DNA from: JAPLZH01 sp964450345
Lineage (GTDB): Bacteria > Patescibacteriota > Minisyncoccia > Phycocordibacterales > PALSA-1337
NCBI GenBank assembly: GCA_964450345.1
Contig: CAYVEL010000027.1
Span: 1-8,465, forward strand
Direction of reading: 5' to 3'
DNA length: 8,465 bases
In this document: positions 1-5,283 of the stretch, piece by piece
Position numbering within the stretch: position 1 is the stretch's first letter
Layout of the letters: every line of letters begins with the position of its first letter
Notes under the pieces: generated by a model
What the model saw: the letters and a program-made list of their open reading frames with translations, nothing else
The model's database searches: none
What the model was told of the DNA's origin: nothing
Position numbers and translations under genes: made by a program

Positions 1-62
1 TCAAGCTTCGACTTTTTAGCGAAAGACTTAAATCCATTAATCTCCAGACTCTTTAAATGCAT
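1..62 (-). CDS. smc: Smc chromosome segregation/condensin ATPase, N-terminal fragment cut by window edge
   Basis: Reading leftward from an ATG at 62, the frame stays open to the window edge and gives 20 codons containing LKSLEINGFKSFAKK. This is the first beta strand of an SMC ATPase head; the family usually begins with a form like MYLKxLEIxGFKSFADK. Smc forms a coiled-coil homodimer that works with ScpA and ScpB to organise and segregate the chromosome. The Walker A motif expected some residues further on is outside the window. The start is secure because an in-frame TAA lies four codons upstream (72-74). The preceding gene ends 34 bp upstream and no terminator separates them. An extended -10 sits directly before the ATG, so the gene may have its own leaderless transcript. 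Proximity to rnc is typical of bacteria. Confidence rests on a short but very characteristic peptide. Confidence 0.85.
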   Translation of the reverse strand, partial: MHLKSLEINGFKSFAKKSKL

Positions 63-68
63 GAGTAT

Positions 69-99
69 ATTTTAACACATAAGAGAAAGACCGTGTCTA
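69..99 (-). promoter_or_regulatory. Predicted extended -10 promoter of smc
   Basis: On the minus strand the hexamer TAAAAT (74-69) is preceded by TGT (77-75), which matches the TGn extended -10 element. A -35-like TAGACA (99-94) lies 19 bp further upstream and overlaps the stop codon of the upstream gene. Six bases separate the -10 from the smc ATG, so a start point seven bases downstream would fall on the A of the start codon. The region is AT-rich, so a chance match is possible. Confidence 0.4.
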
Positions 100-1665
100 T
101 TTTAGTGAAATATTGTCTATGACAAAAATATCTGATGAATCATGATTATATCCAGGATGAATAGTACTACCTATTTCATTTGCCCAGAAGTTTATCATGG
201 ACACACCCTCACAATTTACTGTTACGAGTTGAGGACTAACTGCATTAATATTTTTAATACTTGAACTATTTCCACATATTGTTCCACCTTCTGGTCCATA
301 ACCTTGAACATTAAAATCAAGATTATCATTCCACGCAGCCGTCACATAAAATGATTTCAGATTAAATGGAGTTTCTGAAGAAATTGTACACACAACTTCA
401 GTACATGCTATTGCATTTTTTGCAGAAATAACAGCATTACGGTAACCACTAGCAATTGTTGCACTACCTCCATCAATTACTATAAAATTATTTTTATATG
501 ATGGCATACCCTTATCAGCATAATTCCATTTAAAACCACGATAACCGTCATTAATAATTCCAGAGGTCACATAACCACCAGTCTTGTCTGTTGGTTTTAA
601 ATCATCAAAAGTAATTAAATCTGGATTATTTAAAACTACAGGTGTTTGTACTGGTGAATTTACCTTGGTTGTTGGTTTTACAGCTTTTACATCCTTTTTT
701 ACTTCATTTTGCACAACTGGCTTTACAACATCTTTAGTCACAACAACCTTAATATATTCCTCAATTCCATCCCACCAGCCATTTCCATTTGTATCTCTAT
801 TGTTTTTATCCGTCTTTACACATTTTGAATTATATTGTTCAGCACCGCCACAGACTTCGTCTTGATCTGCTATACCATCTTTATCTGAATCAATTATCAT
901 TTCTTGTAAGCTCTGTTCTATCTGAGCTGGTGTATTATTTGTCCCCTTCTTTAATATTGATGAACCTTTTTCAAGATTCAATGACAACACCTTCCAAGAA
1001 CTATCTTTTTCTTTTATAAAGAAAATTAAAGATTGATTGTAACTATAACTATCTGCATCATCAAATCTTTTTGGTATTGTTGAATATATAGCTTGTTTAT
1101 CATCTTTCCACTTGTTAACAAAATCTGCTTCTTTCATATCTTTAGATTGTAAGTATAGAAAAGGAGCTATTTTAGAAAATTGCTCAACTTGATCAGAGGG
1201 TATTGGGGTATACGAAACACTATTGTAAGCCTTAACATCTGCATTTTTTAATGCTGAATTTAATTCTTCAAAAACACTCCATAATTCATCAGTCTCTGAG
1301 ATAGCTTTTGCTGGAATATTTTCAGTCACAACAGGTGCGATTATATTTGGTTTAGAAAAATATGTGATGTACGTATATACCCCAACACCTATAAGCAAAA
1401 GAAAGATAATGATTCCGATAATTATACCTGTATTACCTTTCTTTTGTACTGATGTTACAGAAGAAGGTTGATTCTGTGCAATCGATGAACTAGGACTAGG
1501 AATAGATATTGGCGGCGGAACTGGTATATTTGAAGAATTTAAAATACCAAAAGCCTGATCTATATCAACCATTGTCCAACCTTGACCTAAAAGCATTTTA
1601 GTAATAGTTTCACGATTATTTCCCGACTCTAGTTGACTCTTAATGAAAGATAATAATGGGTTCAT
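97..1665 (-). CDS. Membrane-anchored multidomain surface protein with UBA-like N-terminus, calcium-binding loops and lectin-like C-terminus
   Basis: This 522-residue protein has no name that I recognise, but its parts are readable. Residues 1-43 resemble the small UBA-like helical module (FIKSQLESG...GQGWTMVDIDQAF) often found before the membrane anchor of CPR proteins. A Pro/Ser-rich linker (46-72) and a KK pair precede one transmembrane helix (about 79-99), which predicts a cytoplasmic N-terminus and an exported remainder. Residues 125-240 look like a compact alpha/beta domain, possibly NTF2-like. Residues 259-303 hold two calcium-type loops, DSDKDGIADQDE and DTNGNGWWDGIE, flanking Cys272 and Cys282, as in thrombospondin type 3 repeats. 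A Lys/Val/Pro linker leads to a beta-rich domain (350-522) with ITFDDL, YRGFKW, VTAAWND and FVIDNISLK. These resemble secreted lectin-like jelly-roll domains, and the domain has four Cys that could pair. It has its own promoter and lies between rnc and smc. Adhesion or surface binding is an inference. Confidence 0.85.
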   Translation of the reverse strand: MNPLLSFIKSQLESGNNRETITKMLLGQGWTMVDIDQAFGILNSSNIPVPPPISIPSPSSSIAQNQPSSVTSVQKKGNTGIIIGIIIFLLLIGVGVYTYITYFSKPNIIAPVVTENIPAKAISETDELWSVFEELNSALKNADVKAYNSVSYTPIPSDQVEQFSKIAPFLYLQSKDMKEADFVNKWKDDKQAIYSTIPKRFDDADSYSYNQSLIFFIKEKDSSWKVLSLNLEKGSSILKKGTNNTPAQIEQSLQEMIIDSDKDGIADQDEVCGGAEQYNSKCVKTDKNNRDTNGNGWWDGIEEYIKVVVTKDVVKPVVQNEVKKDVKAVKPTTKVNSPVQTPVVLNNPDLITFDDLKPTDKTGGYVTSGIINDGYRGFKWNYADKGMPSYKNNFIVIDGGSATIASGYRNAVISAKNAIACTEVVCTISSETPFNLKSFYVTAAWNDNLDFNVQGYGPEGGTICGNSSSIKNINAVSPQLVTVNCEGVSMINFWANEIGSTIHPGYNHDSSDIFVIDNISLK

Positions 1666-1699
1666 TTTATATAAACTAAATTTTGATTAATACAATAAA

Positions 1700-1710
1700 A
1701 TTATAGCATG
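1700..1710 (-). promoter_or_regulatory. Predicted extended -10 promoter of the surface-protein gene
   Basis: A perfect TATAAT (1705-1700 on the minus strand) is preceded by TGC (1708-1706), giving a consensus extended -10 element. No good -35 lies at normal spacing, which is usual for this promoter class. Transcription would start near 1693 and leave a leader of about 28 bases with no recognisable Shine-Dalgarno site. It lies downstream of the rnc terminator, so this gene is probably a separate transcription unit. Confidence 0.6.
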
Positions 1711-1714
1711 CTAT
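1703..1714. repeat. 12-bp perfect palindrome over the -10 element
   Basis: The sequence atagcatgctat is its own reverse complement and overlaps most of the predicted TATAAT and TGC elements. Its position would suit a dimeric repressor or activator site. A palindrome this short in AT-rich DNA may be chance, and no second copy was noticed in the window. Confidence 0.35.
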
Positions 1715-1774
1715 CAATCTTAAACACCGCCCTTCTTATACACATGTATCCCAAACTTATGTAATAACACATAG

Positions 1775-1801
1775 AAAAACCTCGTAGTAATCGTGGGTTT
1801 T
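1775..1801 (-). terminator. Rho-independent terminator after rnc
   Basis: About 20 bases beyond the rnc stop codon the minus strand holds an inverted repeat: AAAACC (1801-1796) pairs with GGTTTT (1781-1776). The stem continues through a small internal loop into a CG:CG pair around a seven-base loop, and a T run (1779-1775) follows. The stem is weak in GC, in keeping with the AT-rich genome. A T-rich stretch on the plus-strand side (1798-1807) would let it work in both directions. It ends the rpmF-nusB-rnc unit. Confidence 0.6.
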
Positions 1802-1821
1802 ATTTTTAATTCTTATAGATT

Positions 1822-2520
1822 TTACCACCCCTTTTCCATGAGTGCATCCTCAGCTGCTGCTTGTTCTGCTTCCTGCTTAGAAGGACCGCTTCCTGAACCA
1901 ATAAGTTCAGTTCCTAGATATACACCAATAGTGAAAATCTTATCGTGATCTGGTCCTGTATCTTTTAGAAGTTTATAGACCGGAGTATTACCACAGTCAT
2001 CCTGAGCTCTCTCCTGAAATCTACTTTTAGCATCTAACCAAAGCTTGTGTTTAAAAATCTTCTTAACGTCAGAAGTCTCTAAAATATATTTACTTATAAA
2101 ACCTTTTGCTGATTCATATCCCTGATCCTGATATATTGCACCAATAAGTGATTCTGTAGTATCAGCTAAAATAATCAGACGTGCACGACCGATATCCTTA
2201 GACTCTCCTTTTGATAAAAGAAGGAAATCATTAAGACCAAGAGAAAGTGCTACTCTGCTTAAATTTTGAGTATTAACTATTGCTGAGCGGCATGCAGTAA
2301 GCTCACCTTCATCTTTATCTAGAAAGTTATTAAAAAGATAATCAGTAACAACCATTTCCAAAACAGCATCTCCAAGATATTCGAGACGTTCGTTATGAGC
2401 CAGGTTTTCACCTTTATGTTCATTAATATAAGAGCGATGTGTAAATGCCTGAAGTAATAGGGGTTTGCTTTTAAATTCAATCCCTATCATTCGCTCTAAT
2501 TGGTCAAAATTTTTATTCAT
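1822..2520 (-). CDS. rnc: Ribonuclease III
   Basis: A 232-residue double-strand-specific endoribonuclease that cuts precursor rRNA and other structured RNAs as a homodimer in the cytoplasm. The length is normal for the family. The catalytic domain (about 1-150) carries the signature NERLEYLGDAVL at 43-54, with Glu44, Glu47 and Asp51, and the second acidic pair Asp120 and Glu123 in ILADTTESLIGAIY. These match the metal ligands of the E. coli enzyme, so it should be active. A double-stranded RNA-binding domain follows (about 161-231), with DAKSRFQE, a GPDHDKIF segment and the terminal KQEAEQAAAEDAL helix. The ATG lies one base after the stop of the nusB-Nudix gene, which suggests translational coupling. 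No Shine-Dalgarno site is seen. A hairpin terminator lies just downstream. Placement after rpmF and nusB fits rRNA maturation. Confidence 0.98.
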   Translation of the reverse strand: MNKNFDQLERMIGIEFKSKPLLLQAFTHRSYINEHKGENLAHNERLEYLGDAVLEMVVTDYLFNNFLDKDEGELTACRSAIVNTQNLSRVALSLGLNDFLLLSKGESKDIGRARLIILADTTESLIGAIYQDQGYESAKGFISKYILETSDVKKIFKHKLWLDAKSRFQERAQDDCGNTPVYKLLKDTGPDHDKIFTIGVYLGTELIGSGSGPSKQEAEQAAAEDALMEKGW

Positions 2521-2521
2521 T

Positions 2522-3439
2522 TTAAGAAACTTTACCTTCTGAAAGTAATGTAACCGCCTTAGTAATCATAGGCAGTATATCGTCATAGAAATTAAGATCG
2601 AGTATATCACTCAACTTAAACCACTGTGCATCATCTAGACCACCCTTTTCTGCTAGCTTAAGCGGTTCATATTCTGATTCTGCTAAATAATAATGTACCT
2701 GTTTTCTGATCTTTCCAAGTTCTGGATCACTTGCAATATATTCATTGCTTCCAAGATCCTCTTTAATAGAAATGGTTATGCCGATTTCTTCTTTAATTTT
2801 ATTTATTGTTCCCTCTCTGACTTCGACACCTGCTGGAATCTTACCCTTCGATAGAGTCCAGTGACCGAATACATCGTGAACTAAAGCTAAGAAAATCTCA
2901 CCTTCATGTCTAGCGTAAATAATAGCTCCGCCAAGATTCTGAATAGGCATCTGTTCATATGGAATATCTGGAATTTTCTTTTTCTTAGGAGATTCATCGT
3001 CCTTACCAGGCTCGCCAATTTCCTTATAAACAGCTCCGAGTACTCCGTTAATGAATTTACCACTGTTTTCACCTCCATAAGTCTTAGCAAGCTCAATAGC
3101 CTCATTAATAGCCACCTTAGCTGGTACTTCCTTTCTATCAGAGAATAGAAGTTCATATAGACCAAGTCTTAGGACATTTCTATCCACAGAAGAGATCTTT
3201 TCAAGTGGCCATTCTGGAGCAGCTTTAACGATAATAGTATCTAAATCAGCCTTCTTAGAAATGACTCCGTCGAATAGATTTTTAGCAAAACTAATATCAC
3301 CCGCACCAGGAGCAAATTCCTCCATGTTACGTGTAATTACAATATCTCCTGTCTCATCACTAGCTAAAACACCATCACGAAAATCCCACTCAAAGAGTGA
3401 TTGCAGTGCGACCGATCTCGATAAGTGTCTATTTGCCAT
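2522..3439 (-). CDS. nusB: NusB antitermination factor fused to a degenerate Nudix domain
   Basis: This 305-residue protein is twice the usual NusB length. Residues 1-142 are a full NusB domain: it opens ANRHLSRSVALQSLFEWDF, has SSVDRNVLRLGLYEL at 83-97, and ends with the VAINEAIELAKTYGG and GKFINGVLGAVY helices. NusB with S10 (NusE) binds boxA RNA during rRNA transcription. A Lys/Pro linker (143-160, with PKKKK) leads to a Nudix fold (about 165-298) resembling the Ap4A-hydrolase type (GHWTLSKGKIPAG). The Nudix box aligns without gaps from Gly199 to Ile221, but the usual Glu, Arg and catalytic Glu are Val205, Asn213 and Lys214; only Glu217 and Glu218 remain. Hydrolysis is therefore doubtful, and a nucleotide- or RNA-sensing role is an inference. 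The gene lies 45 bp after rpmF and is coupled to rnc. The continuous frame rules out a simple annotation join. Confidence 0.93.
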   Translation of the reverse strand: MANRHLSRSVALQSLFEWDFRDGVLASDETGDIVITRNMEEFAPGAGDISFAKNLFDGVISKKADLDTIIVKAAPEWPLEKISSVDRNVLRLGLYELLFSDRKEVPAKVAINEAIELAKTYGGENSGKFINGVLGAVYKEIGEPGKDDESPKKKKIPDIPYEQMPIQNLGGAIIYARHEGEIFLALVHDVFGHWTLSKGKIPAGVEVREGTINKIKEEIGITISIKEDLGSNEYIASDPELGKIRKQVHYYLAESEYEPLKLAEKGGLDDAQWFKLSDILDLNFYDDILPMITKAVTLLSEGKVS

Positions 3440-3484
3440 TTTTATTATTTTATTGAAAGAGCGATTTTAGTTAACTTTTATTTA

Positions 3485-3700
3485 TTACTTAGAAGCCTTA
3501 GATTTAGTAGCCTTCTTATTAATCTTTGACTTAACGTCAATAATCATAGAACCCTTATAAAATCCGCAGTTTTCGCAAACAACGTGTCTCAAGTGTTTAG
3601 AATTACAATTAGAACAAATAGAAACTCTCACGTCATCTAATGCGTGATGAGATCTTCTGTTACCTGTATGAGCTCTTGTAGCTCTCATTCGATTTACCAT
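3485..3700 (-). CDS. rpmF: 50S ribosomal protein L32
   Basis: A 71-residue basic protein of the large ribosomal subunit. The N-terminus NRMRATRAHTGNRRSHHAL matches the CPR form of L32, which lacks the MAVPK start common elsewhere. A zinc ribbon follows, with Cys29/Cys32 (CSNC) and Cys42/Cys45 (CENCGFYKG), and then a Lys-rich tail. I place the start at the ATG at 3700. The frame extends upstream to a GTG at 3721, but the extra residues (VYIVTT) do not resemble the family and would overlap the predicted promoter. All four zinc cysteines are present, so this is the zinc-binding type. The gene leads the rpmF-nusB-rnc group, lies 53 bp after rnhB, and probably has its own nearly leaderless transcript. 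Confidence 0.95.
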   Translation of the reverse strand: MVNRMRATRAHTGNRRSHHALDDVRVSICSNCNSKHLRHVVCENCGFYKGSMIIDVKSKINKKATKSKASK

Positions 3701-3709
3701 AGTGGTAAC

Positions 3710-3738
3710 AATATACACCACATTTATACTTTTTGCAA
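3710..3738 (-). promoter_or_regulatory. Predicted promoter of the rpmF-nusB-rnc unit
   Basis: On the minus strand TTGCAA (3738-3733) and TATATT (3715-3710) are separated by 17 bp, close to the vegetative -35/-10 consensus. The -10 ends nine bases before the L32 ATG at 3700, so the transcript would carry only about three untranslated bases. The site falls in the largest gap of the left-facing cluster. Read-through from rnhB is also possible because no terminator is visible. Confidence 0.45.
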
Positions 3739-3753
3739 TAAAAACAAGGAAAA

Positions 3754-4356
3754 TTAAGAAAATCTCTTTAAAAATGACCTTCTGTGTATCTCAGATAGAC
3801 CATTTTTACTAATAGATTCATAGTGTGCTTTGGTACCATAACCTTTATGAATATCTAGATTATATTTAGGGTATTTTTTAGAAAATTTTACCATTTCTCT
3901 ATCCCTCACCACTTTCGCACATATAGAAGCTAGTGAAATCTCTCTCACTTTGTCATCCCCTTTAATAATAGTCTTTTGTTTTAGATACTTCTCTGGAGCT
4001 TTTAAAGATCCATCTAAAAGAACTTCTACTTCTTCTGGTTTTAAATTAATTTTTTCTAGACATTTAGATAAAGCACTTTTAATAGCAAAAACTATTCCTT
4101 TTTTATCTATAACAGAAGATGAGGACATAAAAACAGCGAATTTAATATCTCCATTCTTATGGTATTTTAGAATTCTCTCGAAAATCTCTTCCCTCTTTTT
4201 CTCTGTTAGTTTTTTAGAATCTCTGGCATCAGAAAAATCCTTCTTAATAGAGTTATTAATAAATACAAAAGCACCAACAGACACCGGACCAGCTATAGGA
4301 CCTCTGCCAGCCTCGTCGATTCCGATAATATATTTAGCTTTTGTTATTTTATTCAA
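3754..4356 (-). CDS. rnhB: Ribonuclease HII
   Basis: A 200-residue type 2 RNase H that nicks the RNA strand of RNA-DNA hybrids. It removes misincorporated ribonucleotides and helps clear primers. The signature IGIDEAGRGPIAGPV lies near the N-terminus with catalytic Asp14 and Glu15, and the GRG motif (18-19 region) that recognises the RNA-DNA junction. Asp115 in LLDG and Asp134 in KGDDKV complete the four acidic ligands, followed by SLASICAKVVRD and the HKGYGTKAHYE segment with the conserved Tyr173. The length is normal and all key residues are present. The start is a TTG at 4356: a TAA lies two codons upstream in frame, and no ATG, GTG or other TTG occurs before the active-site motif. The gene follows the methyltransferase by 24 bp, which suggests cotranscription. 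Confidence 0.96.
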   Translation of the reverse strand: MNKITKAKYIIGIDEAGRGPIAGPVSVGAFVFINNSIKKDFSDARDSKKLTEKKREEIFERILKYHKNGDIKFAVFMSSSSVIDKKGIVFAIKSALSKCLEKINLKPEEVEVLLDGSLKAPEKYLKQKTIIKGDDKVREISLASICAKVVRDREMVKFSKKYPKYNLDIHKGYGTKAHYESISKNGLSEIHRRSFLKRFS

Positions 4357-4380
4357 TTTTTAAAACTAAATTAGCAATTA

Positions 4381-5184
4381 CTATAATCTCTTACCGCCAA
4401 ACTTCCATGAATTACCGTTTCTCATAATGATATAAATGCTTTTTTTATCTATATTATTATAAGTATTTAGCCACTCTTCTATCTGATTCTTACTTATATA
4501 TGTAGTCTGTGGAGTAACAAGCTGATCAAAAGCCACATGTCTGAAAAATAGAAAATCTCTCTTCGCAATCCAAAGACTATACTTATGCAAAGGCATAAAA
4601 CTTAAATTAAAATAACCATCAAAAAAACTTAAAGCTTTAGCATAGATAAAATATAAGAAAGACAGAGGAGTCGCTACACAATATTTAGTAAACCACCAAG
4701 GTAATTTAGAAACTATTTTTCTTAGAGGATCAACAAATGCCCTTACGATCAAATTACCCTCTTTAGCATAAACCCAAGCATGAAAATTTCCTCCGCTTTT
4801 AGTATTTCTAATCACAGAATCTAGACCGGCTTTAGGTTTCTTTAAATGATGTAAAACACCTATACAATAAACCAAATCAAAACCGCTAGAATTAAAATCT
4901 GTTATATCCGCCTGAATTATTTCAACATTAGGTAAATTCTTTTTAGCAGAAAGCACAGAATCACCTAAATCTACTCCCACGAGTTTAGAAGGATTCCAAT
5001 CTTTCATATGAACAAGCAAACTACCATTACCACAACCGAGTTCTAAAACACTATTTCCTGCAACATCATCTTTTTTAATTGGTAAAAACCAATCTTCAAA
5101 TTGATCTCTAGTATAAACAGATCCTTCTGGAAGATTATTCCAAGAAGTAGCGAAGGCTTGTGCCGTTTTTTTGTCTAATTCCAT
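4381..5184 (-). CDS. Class I SAM-dependent methyltransferase, substrate unknown
   Basis: This 267-residue protein has a Rossmann methyltransferase core. The glycine-rich motif I, VLELGCGNG, is at 46-54. The acidic ribose-binding residue is Asp72 in VGVDLG, the adenine-side motif is QADITD at 91-96, and FDLVYCIGVLHHL (102-114) is the post-motif strand and helix of the Methyltransf_11-like group. The N-terminal FATSWNNLPEG segment and the C-terminal half are typical of free-standing small-molecule or glycan-type methyltransferases rather than of rRNA or protein enzymes. A hydrophobic aromatic stretch (about 162-188, PWWFTKY...FLYFIYAKAL) may form a substrate lid or touch the membrane. The motifs needed to bind SAM appear intact. 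The gene leads the rightmost end of the left-facing cluster and lies 24 bp before rnhB. The methyl acceptor cannot be told from sequence or context. Confidence 0.88.
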   Translation of the reverse strand: MELDKKTAQAFATSWNNLPEGSVYTRDQFEDWFLPIKKDDVAGNSVLELGCGNGSLLVHMKDWNPSKLVGVDLGDSVLSAKKNLPNVEIIQADITDFNSSGFDLVYCIGVLHHLKKPKAGLDSVIRNTKSGGNFHAWVYAKEGNLIVRAFVDPLRKIVSKLPWWFTKYCVATPLSFLYFIYAKALSFFDGYFNLSFMPLHKYSLWIAKRDFLFFRHVAFDQLVTPQTTYISKNQIEEWLNTYNNIDKKSIYIIMRNGNSWKFGGKRL

Positions 5185-5190
5185 CTATTT

Positions 5191-5199
5191 AATATATCA
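5191..5199 (-). promoter_or_regulatory. Predicted extended -10 promoter of the methyltransferase-rnhB unit
   Basis: On the minus strand TATATT (5196-5191) is preceded by TGA (5199-5197), an extended -10 element. Six bases separate it from the ATG, so the expected start point is the A of the start codon and the message would be leaderless. No good -35 is seen. The geometry is identical to that before smc. Confidence 0.45.
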
Positions 5200-5261
5200 G
5201 AATCTTAAATTAATAAAATAGCTTCTCATTTTAATCAATATCCATTTTGTGACCACTTTTC

Positions 5262-5270
5262 TGGTATAAT
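5262..5270 (+). promoter_or_regulatory. Predicted extended -10 promoter of dnaE
   Basis: TGG followed by TATAAT (5265-5270) is a consensus extended -10 element, 13 bases before the dnaE ATG. The transcript would have roughly 5-8 untranslated bases and no Shine-Dalgarno site. A TTGTGA (5247-5252) is present but sits only 12 bp upstream of the -10, too close for an ordinary -35. The divergent methyltransferase promoter lies about 65 bp to the left. Confidence 0.6.
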
Positions 5271-5283
5271 CAGAAATACCGAT

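Noticed and set aside
584..1019. Two open frames on the plus strand inside the surface-protein gene
   Set aside because: They lie antisense to a gene with clear domains, have low-complexity Phe/Thr/Ser/Leu composition, and show no family features.
1758..1773. Inverted repeat TATGT-AATAAC-ACATA just beyond the rnc terminator
   Set aside because: The five-base AT-rich arms are too short to support a structure or a binding site, and the nearby terminator hairpin explains the local symmetry better.
2887..3470. Short open frames on both strands across the nusB-Nudix gene
   Set aside because: They are in other frames of a strongly recognisable protein and have no motif, promoter or start context of their own.
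3440..3484. Possible separate promoter for the nusB-Nudix gene (TTAACT and TAAAAT)
   Set aside because: The -35 match is poor and the gap is almost pure A/T, so such hexamers are expected by chance; cotranscription with rpmF is simpler.
3950..4363. 137-codon plus-strand frame antisense to rnhB
   Set aside because: The opposite strand encodes all catalytic motifs of RNase HII; the Ser/Phe-rich antisense product looks like a shadow.
5185..5283. Replication origin or DnaA-box cluster near dnaE
   Set aside because: No TTATCCACA-like boxes were seen in the gap; it is fully explained as a divergent promoter region.
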